From NCBI GenBank assembly GCA_002154655.1, contig NGUZ01000002.1:203575-267574 (forward strand): a stretch of DNA of 64,000 nt, written 5' to 3'. Each line of letters starts with the position of its first letter. Position 1 is the stretch's first letter. Shown one piece after another: positions 35,250-43,254 of the stretch. The notes under the pieces were generated by a model. That model was not told where the DNA came from, searched no databases, and worked only from the letters and a program-made list of their open reading frames with translations. This stretch comes from Corynebacterium kefirresidentii. Lineage in GTDB: Bacteria > Actinomycetota > Actinomycetes > Mycobacteriales > Mycobacteriaceae. The translations under genes were made by a program, and so were the position numbers.

Positions 35250-36522
35250 TGCTCTCCTGTTGTTCGGGGTCCAGCATCGTCTCCCACATGCGGTCGAAGC
35301 CGGGAAGGGTCTTCGCCGTGGTAGAAATATCTTCGATCTCTATGCCCGGCACTTTCAGACCGAGGATGGCACCCGCGGTGGCCATGCGGTGGTCCGCATA
35401 GCACGGCCACTCGCCGCCGTGGAGAGGGGCGGGGTCGATGCGCAGGCCGTCGGCAAGCTCGGTGACCTTGCCGCCCAGGGCGTTGATATTAGTTGCCAGC
35501 GCCTTGAGGCGGTCGGTCTCGTGGCCGCGCAGGTGGGCAATGCCGGTGAGCGTGGAGGGGGTTTCTGCCAGGGCACACAGCGCCGCGACGGTGGGGGTGA
35601 GCTCGCCAATATCACCCATATTGCGCTCAATGCCCTGCAGCGCTCCGTCTTTGGAGCCCTTTGCAGTGACAAATCCCGGCTCTTGGGTGACCATAACGCC
35701 CATATCCACCAAGATATGGCGAATAGCGTCACCTGGCTGGGTGGTATTGGCGGGCCAGCGCTTGATGGTCACACGGCCGCCGGTGACAGCAGCGGCAGCA
35801 AGGAAAGGCGTGGCATTGGACAAGTCCGGCTCGATCGTCCACTCCCGGCCGGCAATCGGGCCGGGGTGCACGGTCCACGTATTCTCGCCGGAGTCTACGC
35901 GCACGCCCGCTTGCCGTAGCATGCCCACGGTCATTTCCACGTGCGGCAAAGAGGGCAACGGAGCGCCCTCGTGGGTTAAGGTGATGCCCTTTTTAAAACG
36001 TGCACCGGCTAGCAGCAGTCCGGAGACGAACTGCGATGACCCAGAGGCATCGATGGTGACCTTGCCGCCTTCTGGCACTCCGTGCGAGCGCACGCTAAAA
36101 GGCAGGCTATCGCCGTCCACCTCTACGCCAAGGTGGCGCAGCGCATCGAGGGTGGTGGACATGGGGCGGGCGTAGGCCTGCTCGTCGCCGTCGACAAGCA
36201 CGGCGCCATCAGCCAAGGCCGCAACCGGCGGGATAAAGCGCATGACCGTGCCGGCCAAGCCGCAATCCACCGTTGCGCCCTTGAGCGGGCCTGGGGTGAC
36301 GTGGATGTCCTCGCCGTCGTGCTCGAAGCGCACGCCCATAGACTCCAACGCCTTTTCCATCAGCTGCGAATCCCGCGAGACCAGCGGAGCGCGCAGGGTA
36401 GAGGGGCCATCGGCCAACGCGGCCAAGATGAAGGCGCGGTTGGTAATAGACTTCGAGCCCGGCACGTGCTGGGCCCACGTAATGGGGCCTGCCGCTTGCG
36501 GGGCGGACCATGGTTGAGACAT
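35242..36522 (-). CDS. aroA: 3-phosphoshikimate 1-carboxyvinyltransferase (EPSP synthase)
   Basis: The sixth step of the shikimate pathway. [16 protein letters not shown] binds shikimate-3-phosphate, [19 protein letters not shown] contains the family's 'GNAGT' PEP site here as GLAGT, and [13 protein letters not shown] and [17 protein letters not shown] are the C-terminal signatures. I place the start at ATG 36522, 7 nt after a TATTAT -10 box, so the mRNA is probably leaderless; ATG 36531 is possible, and the longer frame to 36633 overlaps the divergent gene. Confidence 0.88.
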   Translation of the reverse strand: MSQPWSAPQAAGPITWAQHVPGSKSITNRAFILAALADGPSTLRAPLVSRDSQLMEKALESMGVRFEHDGEDIHVTPGPLKGATVDCGLAGTVMRFIPPVAALADGAVLVDGDEQAYARPMSTTLDALRHLGVEVDGDSLPFSVRSHGVPEGGKVTIDASGSSQFVSGLLLAGARFKKGITLTHEGAPLPSLPHVEMTVGMLRQAGVRVDSGENTWTVHPGPIAGREWTIEPDLSNATPFLAAAAVTGGRVTIKRWPANTTQPGDAIRHILVDMGVMVTQEPGFVTAKGSKDGALQGIERNMGDIGELTPTVAALCALAETPSTLTGIAHLRGHETDRLKALATNINALGGKVTELADGLRIDPAPLHGGEWPCYADHRMATAGAILGLKVPGIEIEDISTTAKTLPGFDRMWETMLDPEQQESNG

Positions 36523-36541
36523 ATCGTCCATAATAGAGGGC
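36523..36541. promoter_or_regulatory. overlapping divergent leaderless promoters (aroA / SRAP)
   Basis: Only 19 bp separate the two start codons. Rightward, CATAAT (36529-36534) is 7 nt before ATG 36542; leftward, TATTAT (complement of 36530-36535) is 7 nt before ATG 36522. Both fit leaderless transcription, and the two -10 boxes occupy the same bases on opposite strands. Confidence 0.55.
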
Positions 36542-37189
36542 ATGTGCGGAAGATTCGTTCTTTTTACCGAGTCCCTCCTTGATGAGGTGGGGGAGCTGCC
36601 CGGAGTCACCGAGGTACATGCCCCGCAAGGCACCCCAGGGCCCCGCTACAACATTGCGCCCACCCAGCCGGTGGCCATCGTGCGCGTGCGCGAAAGCCTG
36701 GCTCAAGTCGATCCTGCGCGGTGGGCGCTATTGCCGCACTGGAAGAAAGATCTTGAGGGCCCGCCGCTGTTTAATGCGCGGGCGGAGACCGTGGCCTCCA
36801 AGCCTTCTTTCCGGCACGCTTTTAAGGGGCAGCGCTGCCTCATCCCGATGAATGGTTACTACGAGTGGCGCCAGGAAGAGGGCGGCAAACAGCCCTACTT
36901 CGTGCGCGCGGAGGAAGGCTTGTTGTGGGCCGCAGGCCTCTGGGACACCGGCTTAGACCGTCTGTCCGCCACGATCATTACCACTGCAGCCACGGAAGAA
37001 ATGGAGTGGCTGCACCTCCGCCTGCCGCGCTTTTTGGCGGCCGAGGAAATGCGCACCTGGCTAGAGGGCAGCCCCGAGGAGGCCGCCGAGCTGCTCTTGC
37101 CGACGCCCCTGCGGGGCTTTCACACCCACCCCGCCGACAAGGCCGTGGGCACTGTATCCAACGACTATCCGGAGCTACTCGGCGAGTAG
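36542..37189 (+). CDS. SRAP-domain abasic-site DNA-protein crosslink protein (YedK/HMCES type)
   Basis: A 215-residue protein whose Cys2 (MCGRFV, after Met removal) forms a thiazolidine crosslink with abasic sites in single-stranded DNA. The other active-site parts are seen: the Asn in YNIAPTQ, NARAET, the Glu in GYYEWR, and a His in [10 protein letters not shown] where many members have 'HDRMP'. Length is normal. It is divergent from aroA and ends convergently on ybaK with a 15-bp overlap. Confidence 0.85.
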   Translation: MCGRFVLFTESLLDEVGELPGVTEVHAPQGTPGPRYNIAPTQPVAIVRVRESLAQVDPARWALLPHWKKDLEGPPLFNARAETVASKPSFRHAFKGQRCLIPMNGYYEWRQEEGGKQPYFVRAEEGLLWAAGLWDTGLDRLSATIITTAATEEMEWLHLRLPRFLAAEEMRTWLEGSPEEAAELLLPTPLRGFHTHPADKAVGTVSNDYPELLGE

Positions 37190-37678
37190 ATCGGCAAAGC
37201 TGGCGTCACACAGCTGCGCGAGGTCCTCCGCATTGAGCTCGATATCTAGCCCGCGGCGCCCGCCAGAGATGAAGACGGTATCGAAAAGGATGGCGGTTTC
37301 CTCAATGACCGTGGGCAGCGCGTTCTTCTGGCCCAGCGGGGAAATGCCGCCGGGAATATATCCGGATGACTTGGACGCGTCATGCGGATCCGCCATGGCG
37401 GCCTTAGAAACGCCGTGGGCGGCCGCGGCCTTCTTGAGGCTCAGGTGGTGGGTGGTAGGGATTACGCACACCGCCAACTTCCGCTTGGGCCCTTTGCCTG
37501 CCGTTAAATCGATGACCAGGGTTTTGAGCACGCGTTCCGGCTCTACCTCGAGGGCCGCCGCGGCGTGATCGCCGAAGTGATCCTTGCCCGCCTCAAAGGT
37601 GTACACATGGTGGTCTACGCCGGCGTCTTCCATGACTTTGAGCGCTGGGGTCGCTGCATGCGGGGGCTTTTTGGACAT
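37175..37678 (-). CDS. ybaK: YbaK/EbsC-type aminoacyl-tRNA deacylase
   Basis: A 167-residue protein of the family that clears Cys-tRNA(Pro). Typical blocks are [48 protein letters not shown] (the G-G-x-SP-G loop with its Lys) and [18 protein letters not shown] at the end. The start ([13 protein letters not shown]) is 38 bp from the divergent sigH. It may counter misacylation under stress, but it is not shown to be SigH-controlled. Confidence 0.85.
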   Translation of the reverse strand: MSKKPPHAATPALKVMEDAGVDHHVYTFEAGKDHFGDHAAAALEVEPERVLKTLVIDLTAGKGPKRKLAVCVIPTTHHLSLKKAAAAHGVSKAAMADPHDASKSSGYIPGGISPLGQKNALPTVIEETAILFDTVFISGGRRGLDIELNAEDLAQLCDASFADLLAE

Positions 37679-37688
37679 GACTGGGATT

Positions 37689-37708
37689 CTAACGCTACGC
37701 GTTAGGAT
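37689..37708 (+). promoter_or_regulatory. sigH upstream dyad and -10 of a leaderless promoter
   Basis: CTAACGC-TAC-GCGTTAG is a perfect 7-bp-arm inverted repeat (37689-37705) whose right arm overlaps TAGGAT (37703-37708), a -10 box exactly 7 nt before GTG 37716. This is a plausible operator/promoter for sigH and for the divergent ybaK (start 37678). Confidence 0.45.
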
Positions 37709-37715
37709 AGAAATT

Positions 37716-38318
37716 GTGGCTAAAGAAACAATCAGCGAAAAGGAGCTGCAGCGCCGCTTCGAAGCGGAAGCGCTGCCCCTGCTAGACCAGCTCTACGGCG
37801 GTGCCCTGCGCATGACGCGCAATCCGCAAGATGCTGAGGACCTCGTGCAGGAGACCTACCTCAAGGCCTATAAGTCCTTTCATTCCTTCAAGCAAGGTAC
37901 AAACCTTAAGGCTTGGCTGTATCGCATCATGACCAATAACTACATCAACTCCTACCGCAAGGCGAAGCGCCGGCCCACGGAGTCTTCGGCCGATGACCTG
38001 AGCGATTTTCAGCTCTATACCACCGCGGGACACGATTCCACTGGCCTGGAATCCGCCGAGGTAGCCGCGCTCAAGGACATGCCAGATTCCACCATTTCAG
38101 AGGCCATGAATGACCTGCCCGATGATTACCGCATGGTGGTTTACTACGCGGATGTAGAGGGCCTGGCGTATAAAGAAATCGCAGAAATCATGGACACTCC
38201 TTTGGGCACAGTGATGTCTCGGTTGCACCGGGGAAGAAAACTACTCCGAAAAGCGTTGAAAGACGTGGCACGAGAACAAGGTATTGGATTAGAACACCCA
38301 GACATGGAGGAGAAGTAA
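37716..38318 (+). CDS. sigH: ECF sigma factor SigH (oxidative/heat stress)
   Basis: A 200-residue group 4 sigma factor. Region 2 includes [20 protein letters not shown] and [24 protein letters not shown]; region 4 includes [45 protein letters not shown]. It is released from RshA on thiol oxidation and activates thioredoxin, mycothiol and chaperone genes in corynebacteria. GTG 37716 ([11 protein letters not shown]) is chosen; the frame extends to 37584 but that part overlaps ybaK. rshA overlaps its stop (TAATG), ensuring coupled synthesis of sigma and anti-sigma. Confidence 0.92.
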   Translation: MAKETISEKELQRRFEAEALPLLDQLYGGALRMTRNPQDAEDLVQETYLKAYKSFHSFKQGTNLKAWLYRIMTNNYINSYRKAKRRPTESSADDLSDFQLYTTAGHDSTGLESAEVAALKDMPDSTISEAMNDLPDDYRMVVYYADVEGLAYKEIAEIMDTPLGTVMSRLHRGRKLLRKALKDVAREQGIGLEHPDMEEK

Positions 38319-38590
38319 TGGAACGCGCAACGGAACACAACTGTGGTGCGTGTAGCTCCCCAGAGGTACAGGCCCTCCTGTGCGAGCTTCTCGATGAATC
38401 CACCACCTATGCCCGCGCGCTCGCCATCCGCGAGCACATCGCCCAGTGTGATTTTTGTCAAAAACGCCTCGAGAGCGAGGAGATTATTCGTTCGCTGGTG
38501 CGCAACTGTTGTAACGGGCAGGCCAAGGCGCCGCAGGCGTTACGCCGCCGCATCTCGGTTGAAATCACCCGCATCGAAACGGCGTGGTAG
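38318..38590 (+). CDS. rshA: zinc-associated anti-sigma factor RshA
   Basis: A 90-residue ZAS-type anti-sigma factor that holds SigH until a disulfide forms. The redox zinc site is HIAQCDFC (H-x3-C-x2-C), with an additional N-terminal cysteine pair CGAC. The C-terminal tail is basic. The position after sigH with a TAATG overlap confirms identity ('mycothiol system anti-sigma-R factor'). Confidence 0.9.
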   Translation: MERATEHNCGACSSPEVQALLCELLDESTTYARALAIREHIAQCDFCQKRLESEEIIRSLVRNCCNGQAKAPQALRRRISVEITRIETAW

Positions 38591-38647
38591 GCACTGTTGC
38601 TCACCCGCTGTGGTGGGGTCTGGTCTCATGATCTTCCAACTTTTTGC

Positions 38648-38738
38648 TTGAGTCCATACCGATCGGGCCGAATTGAGGGCGGAAGGGCCGAATTGAGACC
38701 CCAATGTGTTCAATTCGGCCCGATCACATTGGACTTAA
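38648..38738. repeat. 91-bp compound dyad element with three copies of GGGCCGAATTGA
   Basis: GATCGGGCCGAATTGA (38661-38676) is perfectly inverted at 38710-38725, and the flanks TTGAGTCCA and TTGGACTTAA also pair imperfectly. A third copy, GGGCCGAATTGAG, lies between in direct orientation (38685-38697). CCAATGTG...CACATTGG forms a nested second dyad. No coding frame is supported. It could be a small mobile or REP-like element, a structured RNA or a recombination site. Confidence 0.6.
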
Positions 38739-38797
38739 GGCACGGAGAGGTTAAGCGGGGAGCTAGGAGACGACATTGATTTGCGTCTGCCATAGCA

Positions 38798-38841
38798 AAA
38801 GCCCGGTTCTACGGTCGAAGTGACCGAGGGAACCGGGCTTT
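38798..38841. terminator. terminator between rshA side and bL37
   Basis: AAAGCCCGGTTC (38798-38809) pairs with GAACCGGGCTTT (38830-38841); an inner CGGTC/GACCG pair extends it. It lies 16 bp past the bL37 stop and serves that leftward transcript, possibly both directions. Confidence 0.8.
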
Positions 38842-38856
38842 GAGTAATGCTGTGCG

Positions 38857-38931
38857 TTATGCGCTAGGACGCTTGCCGTGATTAGCGGACTTCTTGCGGC
38901 GATCCTTGCGCTTGCGACCACGCTTGCTCAT
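38857..38931 (-). CDS. 50S ribosomal protein bL37 (24 residues)
   Basis: A very short basic protein, reading MSKRGRKRKDRRKK and then SANHGKRPSA, complete with a strong GAAGGAG ribosome binding site. It matches the actinobacterial 24-residue protein found on the large subunit of mycobacterial ribosomes (bL37; 'xKRGRKxxDR...ANHGKRPxx'). Such genes are often left unannotated because of size. It lies 83 bp after whcE on the same strand and may be read from the whcE promoter. Confidence 0.82.
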   Translation of the reverse strand: MSKRGRKRKDRRKKSANHGKRPSA

Positions 38932-39014
38932 TGCGCACTCCTTCGTTGAGGGTATCTGAACTTTATTCAACTTTAGCGGCTAAGGGCGCCGAAACGAAAA
39001 TTGGGGGCCAATGA

Positions 39015-39275
39015 TTAAGCGGAAACGCGGGCGCGTCCACGGCCGCGGTTACGGCGGCGCTTGAGGGCGCGGCGCTCCTCTTCAGATAGACCGCCCCAGA
39101 CGCCGGCGTCCAAGCCGGACTCCAGTGCCCACTTCAGGCAGGAAGAGGCAACAGGGCAGCGGTTGCAGACCAGCTTGGCCTTAGCGATTTGGGTAAGTGC
39201 AGGACCAGAATTGCCTACTGGGAAGAACAGCTCGGGGTCTTCGTCGCGGCAAACAGCTTCGTGGCGCCAATCCAT
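39015..39275 (-). CDS. whcE: WhiB1-type iron-sulfur transcription factor
   Basis: An 86-residue WhiB-like protein with Cys9, Cys37, Cys40 and Cys46 (VCRDEDPELFF; VCNRCPVASSC), the turn GVWGG and a basic tail RRALKRRRNRGRGRAR. Location beside sigH-rshA is that of WhiB1 of mycobacteria and WhcE of C. glutamicum, the latter implicated in oxidative and heat stress. AGGAG precedes the ATG. A long upstream gap (39276-39772) includes its promoter. Confidence 0.9.
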   Translation of the reverse strand: MDWRHEAVCRDEDPELFFPVGNSGPALTQIAKAKLVCNRCPVASSCLKWALESGLDAGVWGGLSEEERRALKRRRNRGRGRARVSA

Positions 39276-39445
39276 GATTGATATCTCCTAACAAAAATTC
39301 GACAGCAGTAAGCACAAGCGCTTTTCACGAAAATGAAAAGCAACCAATGCCAGGGTGGGTGGTTGTGTGAACTGGTCTGCGTGCAGTGGGGCCCGGTCTC
39401 GAGGTCGGGCCAGCGTCGCCGCCGCCAATGGTTCACATTGTGGTT

Positions 39446-39465
39446 ACTTGAAGTTTCCTTCAAGT
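39446..39465. promoter_or_regulatory. perfect 8-bp-arm dyad upstream of whcE
   Basis: ACTTGAAG-TTTC-CTTCAAGT lies ~170 bp upstream of the whcE start, in a 497-bp gap between divergent whcE and the membrane-protein gene. It has no T-tract, so an operator is more likely than a terminator. I see no gene in the rest of the gap. Confidence 0.4.
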
Positions 39466-39772
39466 TAAGAAGAGGTTTACGTCCTCTTTCTTTTTGCTAC
39501 CCCAGAATCATGACATGTTTACTCAGACTCCGCTAGGGGTAGAGGCAAAATTGTGGCCAACCTCACTTGAATGAAACTAGTGTGGGGGTCATTTAGGGCC
39601 ACGATAGAGTTGAAAGAAGCCTGTGAGAAACGCGCTGAACTGGCGTATTGTCCAAAAATCATTGAGTGCGGTGACTGAAGAAGCGTCAAATCTACCCGGC
39701 TAGCCCCTGCCCCCGCGAAACCTGAGTGGCGCACAGGGAAATGTCGTTGACCGGTGAGTAGACTGTGGCTTT

Positions 39773-40261
39773 GTGTCTAAGCAGAAGAAAAAGCAGGTAA
39801 ACAAAAAGCAAAGTGCGGCCTCGGCGCAGCCGGCGCGTGAGGTGAAGCCCCAGCAGGGCGCGCCACAGCCGGTTCTCGTAGCCGCAGCGCTCGCCGTGGT
39901 TCAGTCCATCGCCGTCATCTGCTTCGGTATCTTCCTGATCGTGCGCGAATTGACCGGTGCGGAAAACGGCTCCATGGTGTCGGATTCGGGCTCTGGAAGC
40001 TTTGTGGGGCTAGGCACCGCACTCTTTATCTTTATCGTGTTTGGTTTTGTCATCATTGGCGCTTGGGCCATGGTCAAGGGAAAGCGCTGGGGTAGGGGAG
40101 CCATTATTTTGGTGGAACTAATCTTGGCGGCTAGCTCCTTCCAAATGTTTAGCGGTGGATCGCCGCTACTGGGCGTGGTGACATTGCTGAGCGCCGCAGT
40201 GGTCATCTTCTTGCTGATGTTCGTACGCGCCTCCACTGAGTGGGCGGCAGCAAACTTCTAA
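39773..40261 (+). CDS. four-helix integral membrane protein, unknown function
   Basis: A 162-residue protein: a Lys/Gln-rich cytoplasmic start (MSKQKKKQVNKKQ), then four membrane helices (LVAAALAVVQSIAVICFGIFLIV; FVGLGTALFIFIVFGFVIIGAWAMV; GAIILVELILAASSFQMF; LLGVVTLLSAAVVIFLLMFV). A similar 'integral membrane' gene lies next to whiB1 in mycobacteria. GTG 39773 comes 8 nt after TAGACT, suggesting a leaderless mRNA. No function is known. Confidence 0.7.
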   Translation: MSKQKKKQVNKKQSAASAQPAREVKPQQGAPQPVLVAAALAVVQSIAVICFGIFLIVRELTGAENGSMVSDSGSGSFVGLGTALFIFIVFGFVIIGAWAMVKGKRWGRGAIILVELILAASSFQMFSGGSPLLGVVTLLSAAVVIFLLMFVRASTEWAAANF

Positions 40262-40279
40262 AGTCATCTTCACGTGTAA

Positions 40280-40320
40280 AAAGGCCGCGCCCGGTAAAAC
40301 CCGGAATGCGCGGCCTTTTT
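40280..40320. terminator. bidirectional terminator
   Basis: AAAGGCCGCGC (40280-40290) pairs with GCGCGGCCTTT (40308-40318), with T and A tracts on both sides, between convergent genes. Confidence 0.85.
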
Positions 40321-40336
40321 ATGCGATGGTGGGGTA

Positions 40337-41575
40337 CTAATCGGCGCTAAGGCCCACTACCTTATCGCCGCGGGCTTCCACAATGGTGTCACCCGCTAAA
40401 GTGAGATAAACGGCACCGCGGTAGGCGCCGCGGTCAACCGGGACGGTCCGCAGAGTCTTGCCAGTGGACCAGTCCATGACTGCAATTCCTTCTTGGGTAG
40501 GCACCAGCATCTGCTCGTTGACAGCGATGGGGGTGCCGATGGCCTCTTCCACGATGCGATCAACCGAGAGGTCGCTCGGCTTAAAGAGATAAAGCCGGGA
40601 GCCATCAAACCAGGTCATATGGTGCGGCAAGTCCGCAGTTGCCGGCGCGAAGGGGGAGTCGCCGGTGTCTATAGCCGGAGAAGGCTCTGCTGGGGAAGAG
40701 TCGAGCTTTTTACCTTCATTGTTATATGACTCGATGGAGGGGTGTGGTCCTGGCCGGTATACGGCGGCGGCCTTTTGGCCTACGGCGACAAGGCGGGCGC
40801 CATCGGTGGCAATGTCCACATCGGCGGCGATGTCCGGTTGACGGGAATCATCGGGGGTGGTGTCTTGGAAGCGCAACCAGGTGGTATTCGGCTTATCGGG
40901 GCAGGACTCGGTCAGGGCTAAGTTCTCGGTACGGGTAAGGGCCGAGCTGAGCGTGCAATCCTCATGCGGTTGCTTGTCCGGTTCTTGTTTTGCCTCCACG
41001 TCACCGTATTCCACGGTACGCACCATATCCGAGCGCCACAGATCGATGCGGTCGGTGGAGACCGTTCCTACCCGGTCATTGGAGGATATGGGTACCACCT
41101 CGTCCGAATTTATGGCACTACGGGTGCTGTCATACTCACCAGTCGCGGCATCAATCGCCACGGTATCTCCGCAGCCCACACCGGTCTTATAAGTAGCTAC
41201 TATCTTGCCCCATGCAGCAGATAGTGAGCACAGTTCGGCGTCAGTGCGCTCATAGGTCCACGCTTCGGAACCGTCCGGATTGGTAGCCGTGAGCGTGTGA
41301 TCCGCATGTGTGATGGTCAGGCCGTGCGCCGAAACCGCTCGGTATTGGCCAGGCACCGGTTCATTGGGGAGGCTGAAGGACTCGTGGAGGTTAGTCGGGA
41401 CTGTGGAAAGTGCGGGTGCATCCTTTTCCCCAGGAACGGCCGCCTGGCTCAAATGTGCCTGATTGATATTGGCAGTGACGGCTGCACCGCCTACCGCGAT
41501 GGCGCAGACCACGGCAATGATGCCGGTGGCCTTCCAATCAGTGAGCGTGGAACGCAAAATGGGAGCCTTGGTCAT
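40337..41575 (-). CDS. membrane-anchored PQQ-like beta-propeller protein (Rv3212-like)
   Basis: A 412-residue protein with one N-terminal membrane helix (ATGIIAVVCAIAVGGAAVTA) and a large extracytoplasmic part. Repeated strand pairs (HADHTLTATNPDGSEAWTYERT..., EQMLVPTQEGIAVMDWSTGKTLRTVPVDRG, GDTIVEARGDKVVGL) suggest a PQQ-type beta-propeller. It has paired cysteines typical of secreted proteins. The start is ATG 41575, overlapping the helicase stop by 4 bp (ATGA), so it is coupled to the helicase as in Rv3211-Rv3212. The role is unknown. Confidence 0.72.
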   Translation of the reverse strand: MTKAPILRSTLTDWKATGIIAVVCAIAVGGAAVTANINQAHLSQAAVPGEKDAPALSTVPTNLHESFSLPNEPVPGQYRAVSAHGLTITHADHTLTATNPDGSEAWTYERTDAELCSLSAAWGKIVATYKTGVGCGDTVAIDAATGEYDSTRSAINSDEVVPISSNDRVGTVSTDRIDLWRSDMVRTVEYGDVEAKQEPDKQPHEDCTLSSALTRTENLALTESCPDKPNTTWLRFQDTTPDDSRQPDIAADVDIATDGARLVAVGQKAAAVYRPGPHPSIESYNNEGKKLDSSPAEPSPAIDTGDSPFAPATADLPHHMTWFDGSRLYLFKPSDLSVDRIVEEAIGTPIAVNEQMLVPTQEGIAVMDWSTGKTLRTVPVDRGAYRGAVYLTLAGDTIVEARGDKVVGLSAD

Positions 41576-42897
41576 CGGCGGCCTCCTCGTCGGCGCCGGG
41601 AGCTGCCGCGGCGCGCAGTGGTACGGGTGGGGGATTTCTCGCGGACTGAAACCTGGCCTACAACCTTGGTCTCGGGGCCTACGGTCTCCTCTGCATCCGC
41701 GGGGATGTCTAGCGCTTGGGCCAGCTCTGGGGAAGTAGAAAACCATTGTGGCGGCTCCGGCTCTCCCAAATCCAGCTCATCGTTAATGACTTGCCATTTG
41801 CCCAGCTCATCGTAGCCCACCAAGGTGATGGCGGTACCGGTATGCCCGGCGCGACCCGTGCGACCAATACGGTGGACAAAGGTCATTGGATCATCTGGTA
41901 CCTGGTAGTTGATGACGTGAGTGACATCATCTACGTCGATACCGCGGGCAGCAATATCGGTGGCGACCAGGATGTCTACCTGGCCGGAGCGGAAGGCCTG
42001 CAGGGATTTCTCGCGGGACTTTTGCCCAAGGTCGCCGTGGACGGCTCCTACGCGGAAGCCGCGCCGGGCGAGATCATCGGCCAAATGGGCGGCCGTTCGC
42101 TTGGTGCGGGCGAAGATGATGGTGCGCCCACGGTCGGCAGCCTGCAGGGCGTGCGCGACGATGGCAACCTTATCCATGCGGTGAGCTTGGAAGGTGACCT
42201 TGCGGGTGGAGGAATGGGTGAAATCCTGCTCGCCCGATTCGGCGCGGATATGGATGGGCTTATTCATAAAACGGCGGGCCAGCGTTAAAATCGCGCCCGG
42301 CATCGTAGCGGAAAAGAGCATGGTCTGGTGCGCATTGCTATCCAGAGCCTGCAGGATGGCCTCCACCGAGGGCAAGAAGCCCAAATCTAGCATCTCGTCG
42401 GCTTCATCGAGTACCAAGATGGCCACCCGGTCTAATTGCAGATTGTCGCGCTCATGAAGATCGATCAGGCGGCCAGGTGTACCGATGATGACATCGGCGC
42501 CCTTATTGAGCTTTGTGATCTGTTCCTCGTAGGGCCGGCCTCCGTAGATGGAAACCAAACGCACCGGTATGTCAGCGGCGGCTACCTGCAGGTCTTTGGT
42601 GACCTGCTGGGCAAGCTCACGGGTGGGGACCACCACGAGGGCGCGCGGGGTGCCATCGAGCTCTTCGATATCGGCATCATCAAAGACACGATCCAAAAGC
42701 GGCACGCCAAAGCCATAGGTTTTACCCATGCCGGTGCGCGCTTGGCCAATCAAATCCTGACCGGACAAAGCGATGGGCAGGGTTAATTCCTGGATTGCAA
42801 AAGTACGCGTGATGCCACGGGTGGCGAGTCCATCGCAGATTTCGGCCGCAACGCCGAGTTCCGCGAAGCTCGGTGGCTGGGATTTTATGTCAGACAC
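41572..42897 (-). CDS. DEAD/DEAH-box RNA helicase, RhlE-like
   Basis: A 441-residue RNA helicase. Q motif ...TRTFAIQELTLPIAL, motif I GQARTGMGKT, Ia VVPTREL, II DEAD (LVLDEADEMLD), III SATMP, V ATDIAARGID and VI HRIGRTGRAG are all present. The C-terminal 60 residues are basic (RTTARRGSSRRRRGGRR) and likely bind RNA. Position matches Rv3211 (rhlE). It is divergent from DUF3107 with a 71-bp gap. Confidence 0.88.
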   Translation of the reverse strand: MSDIKSQPPSFAELGVAAEICDGLATRGITRTFAIQELTLPIALSGQDLIGQARTGMGKTYGFGVPLLDRVFDDADIEELDGTPRALVVVPTRELAQQVTKDLQVAAADIPVRLVSIYGGRPYEEQITKLNKGADVIIGTPGRLIDLHERDNLQLDRVAILVLDEADEMLDLGFLPSVEAILQALDSNAHQTMLFSATMPGAILTLARRFMNKPIHIRAESGEQDFTHSSTRKVTFQAHRMDKVAIVAHALQAADRGRTIIFARTKRTAAHLADDLARRGFRVGAVHGDLGQKSREKSLQAFRSGQVDILVATDIAARGIDVDDVTHVINYQVPDDPMTFVHRIGRTGRAGHTGTAITLVGYDELGKWQVINDELDLGEPEPPQWFSTSPELAQALDIPADAEETVGPETKVVGQVSVREKSPTRTTARRGSSRRRRGGRR

Positions 42898-42968
42898 ACC
42901 TTGATAGTAGCCGGGATGGTTATAGTGGGGCCATTGACAATAAAACTCTAGTTAGAGGAGGAACCCTC

Positions 42969-43193
42969 ATGGATATCAAATTTGGCTTCGCAGACACCGC
43001 TCGTGAGCTGGTCATTAGCGCTGCAGGTGACCAGGCTGAGCTGACGCAGAAGATCAATAGCGCCCTGGCGGATAACTCCACCTTGGAACTGGAAGATGAC
43101 AAGGGCCGCAAGTACCTCGTGCGCACTGACCGCGTGGTCTACGTTGAGGTGGGCATTGCGAAGAGGCACGCCGTGGGATTCGCCGGCGCCTAA
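42969..43193 (+). CDS. DUF3107 family protein
   Basis: A 74-residue protein (MDIKFGFADTARELVISAAG... KYLVRTDRVVYVEVG) of the actinobacterial family known in mycobacteria as TB9.4 (Rv3208A). It is short, acidic to neutral, with no catalytic motif. AGAGGAGG lies before ATG 42969. The role is unknown. It is followed by DUF3152 after 61 bp. Confidence 0.82.
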   Translation: MDIKFGFADTARELVISAAGDQAELTQKINSALADNSTLELEDDKGRKYLVRTDRVVYVEVGIAKRHAVGFAGA

Positions 43194-43254
43194 AGACGAG
43201 CGCACCGGTCTGCTGATTCAAATTTTTAAAAATAAACGGGTAATCTAAGGCCCC

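Noticed and set aside
36523-36633. N-terminal extension of AroA to 36633
   Set aside because: It would overlap the SRAP coding region and encodes non-conserved sequence; the conserved EPSP synthase start fits 36522.
39519-39734. 71-codon minus-strand frame in the gap upstream of whcE
   Set aside because: No ribosome binding site, no similarity recognised, and codon choice unlike neighbours; treated as non-coding.
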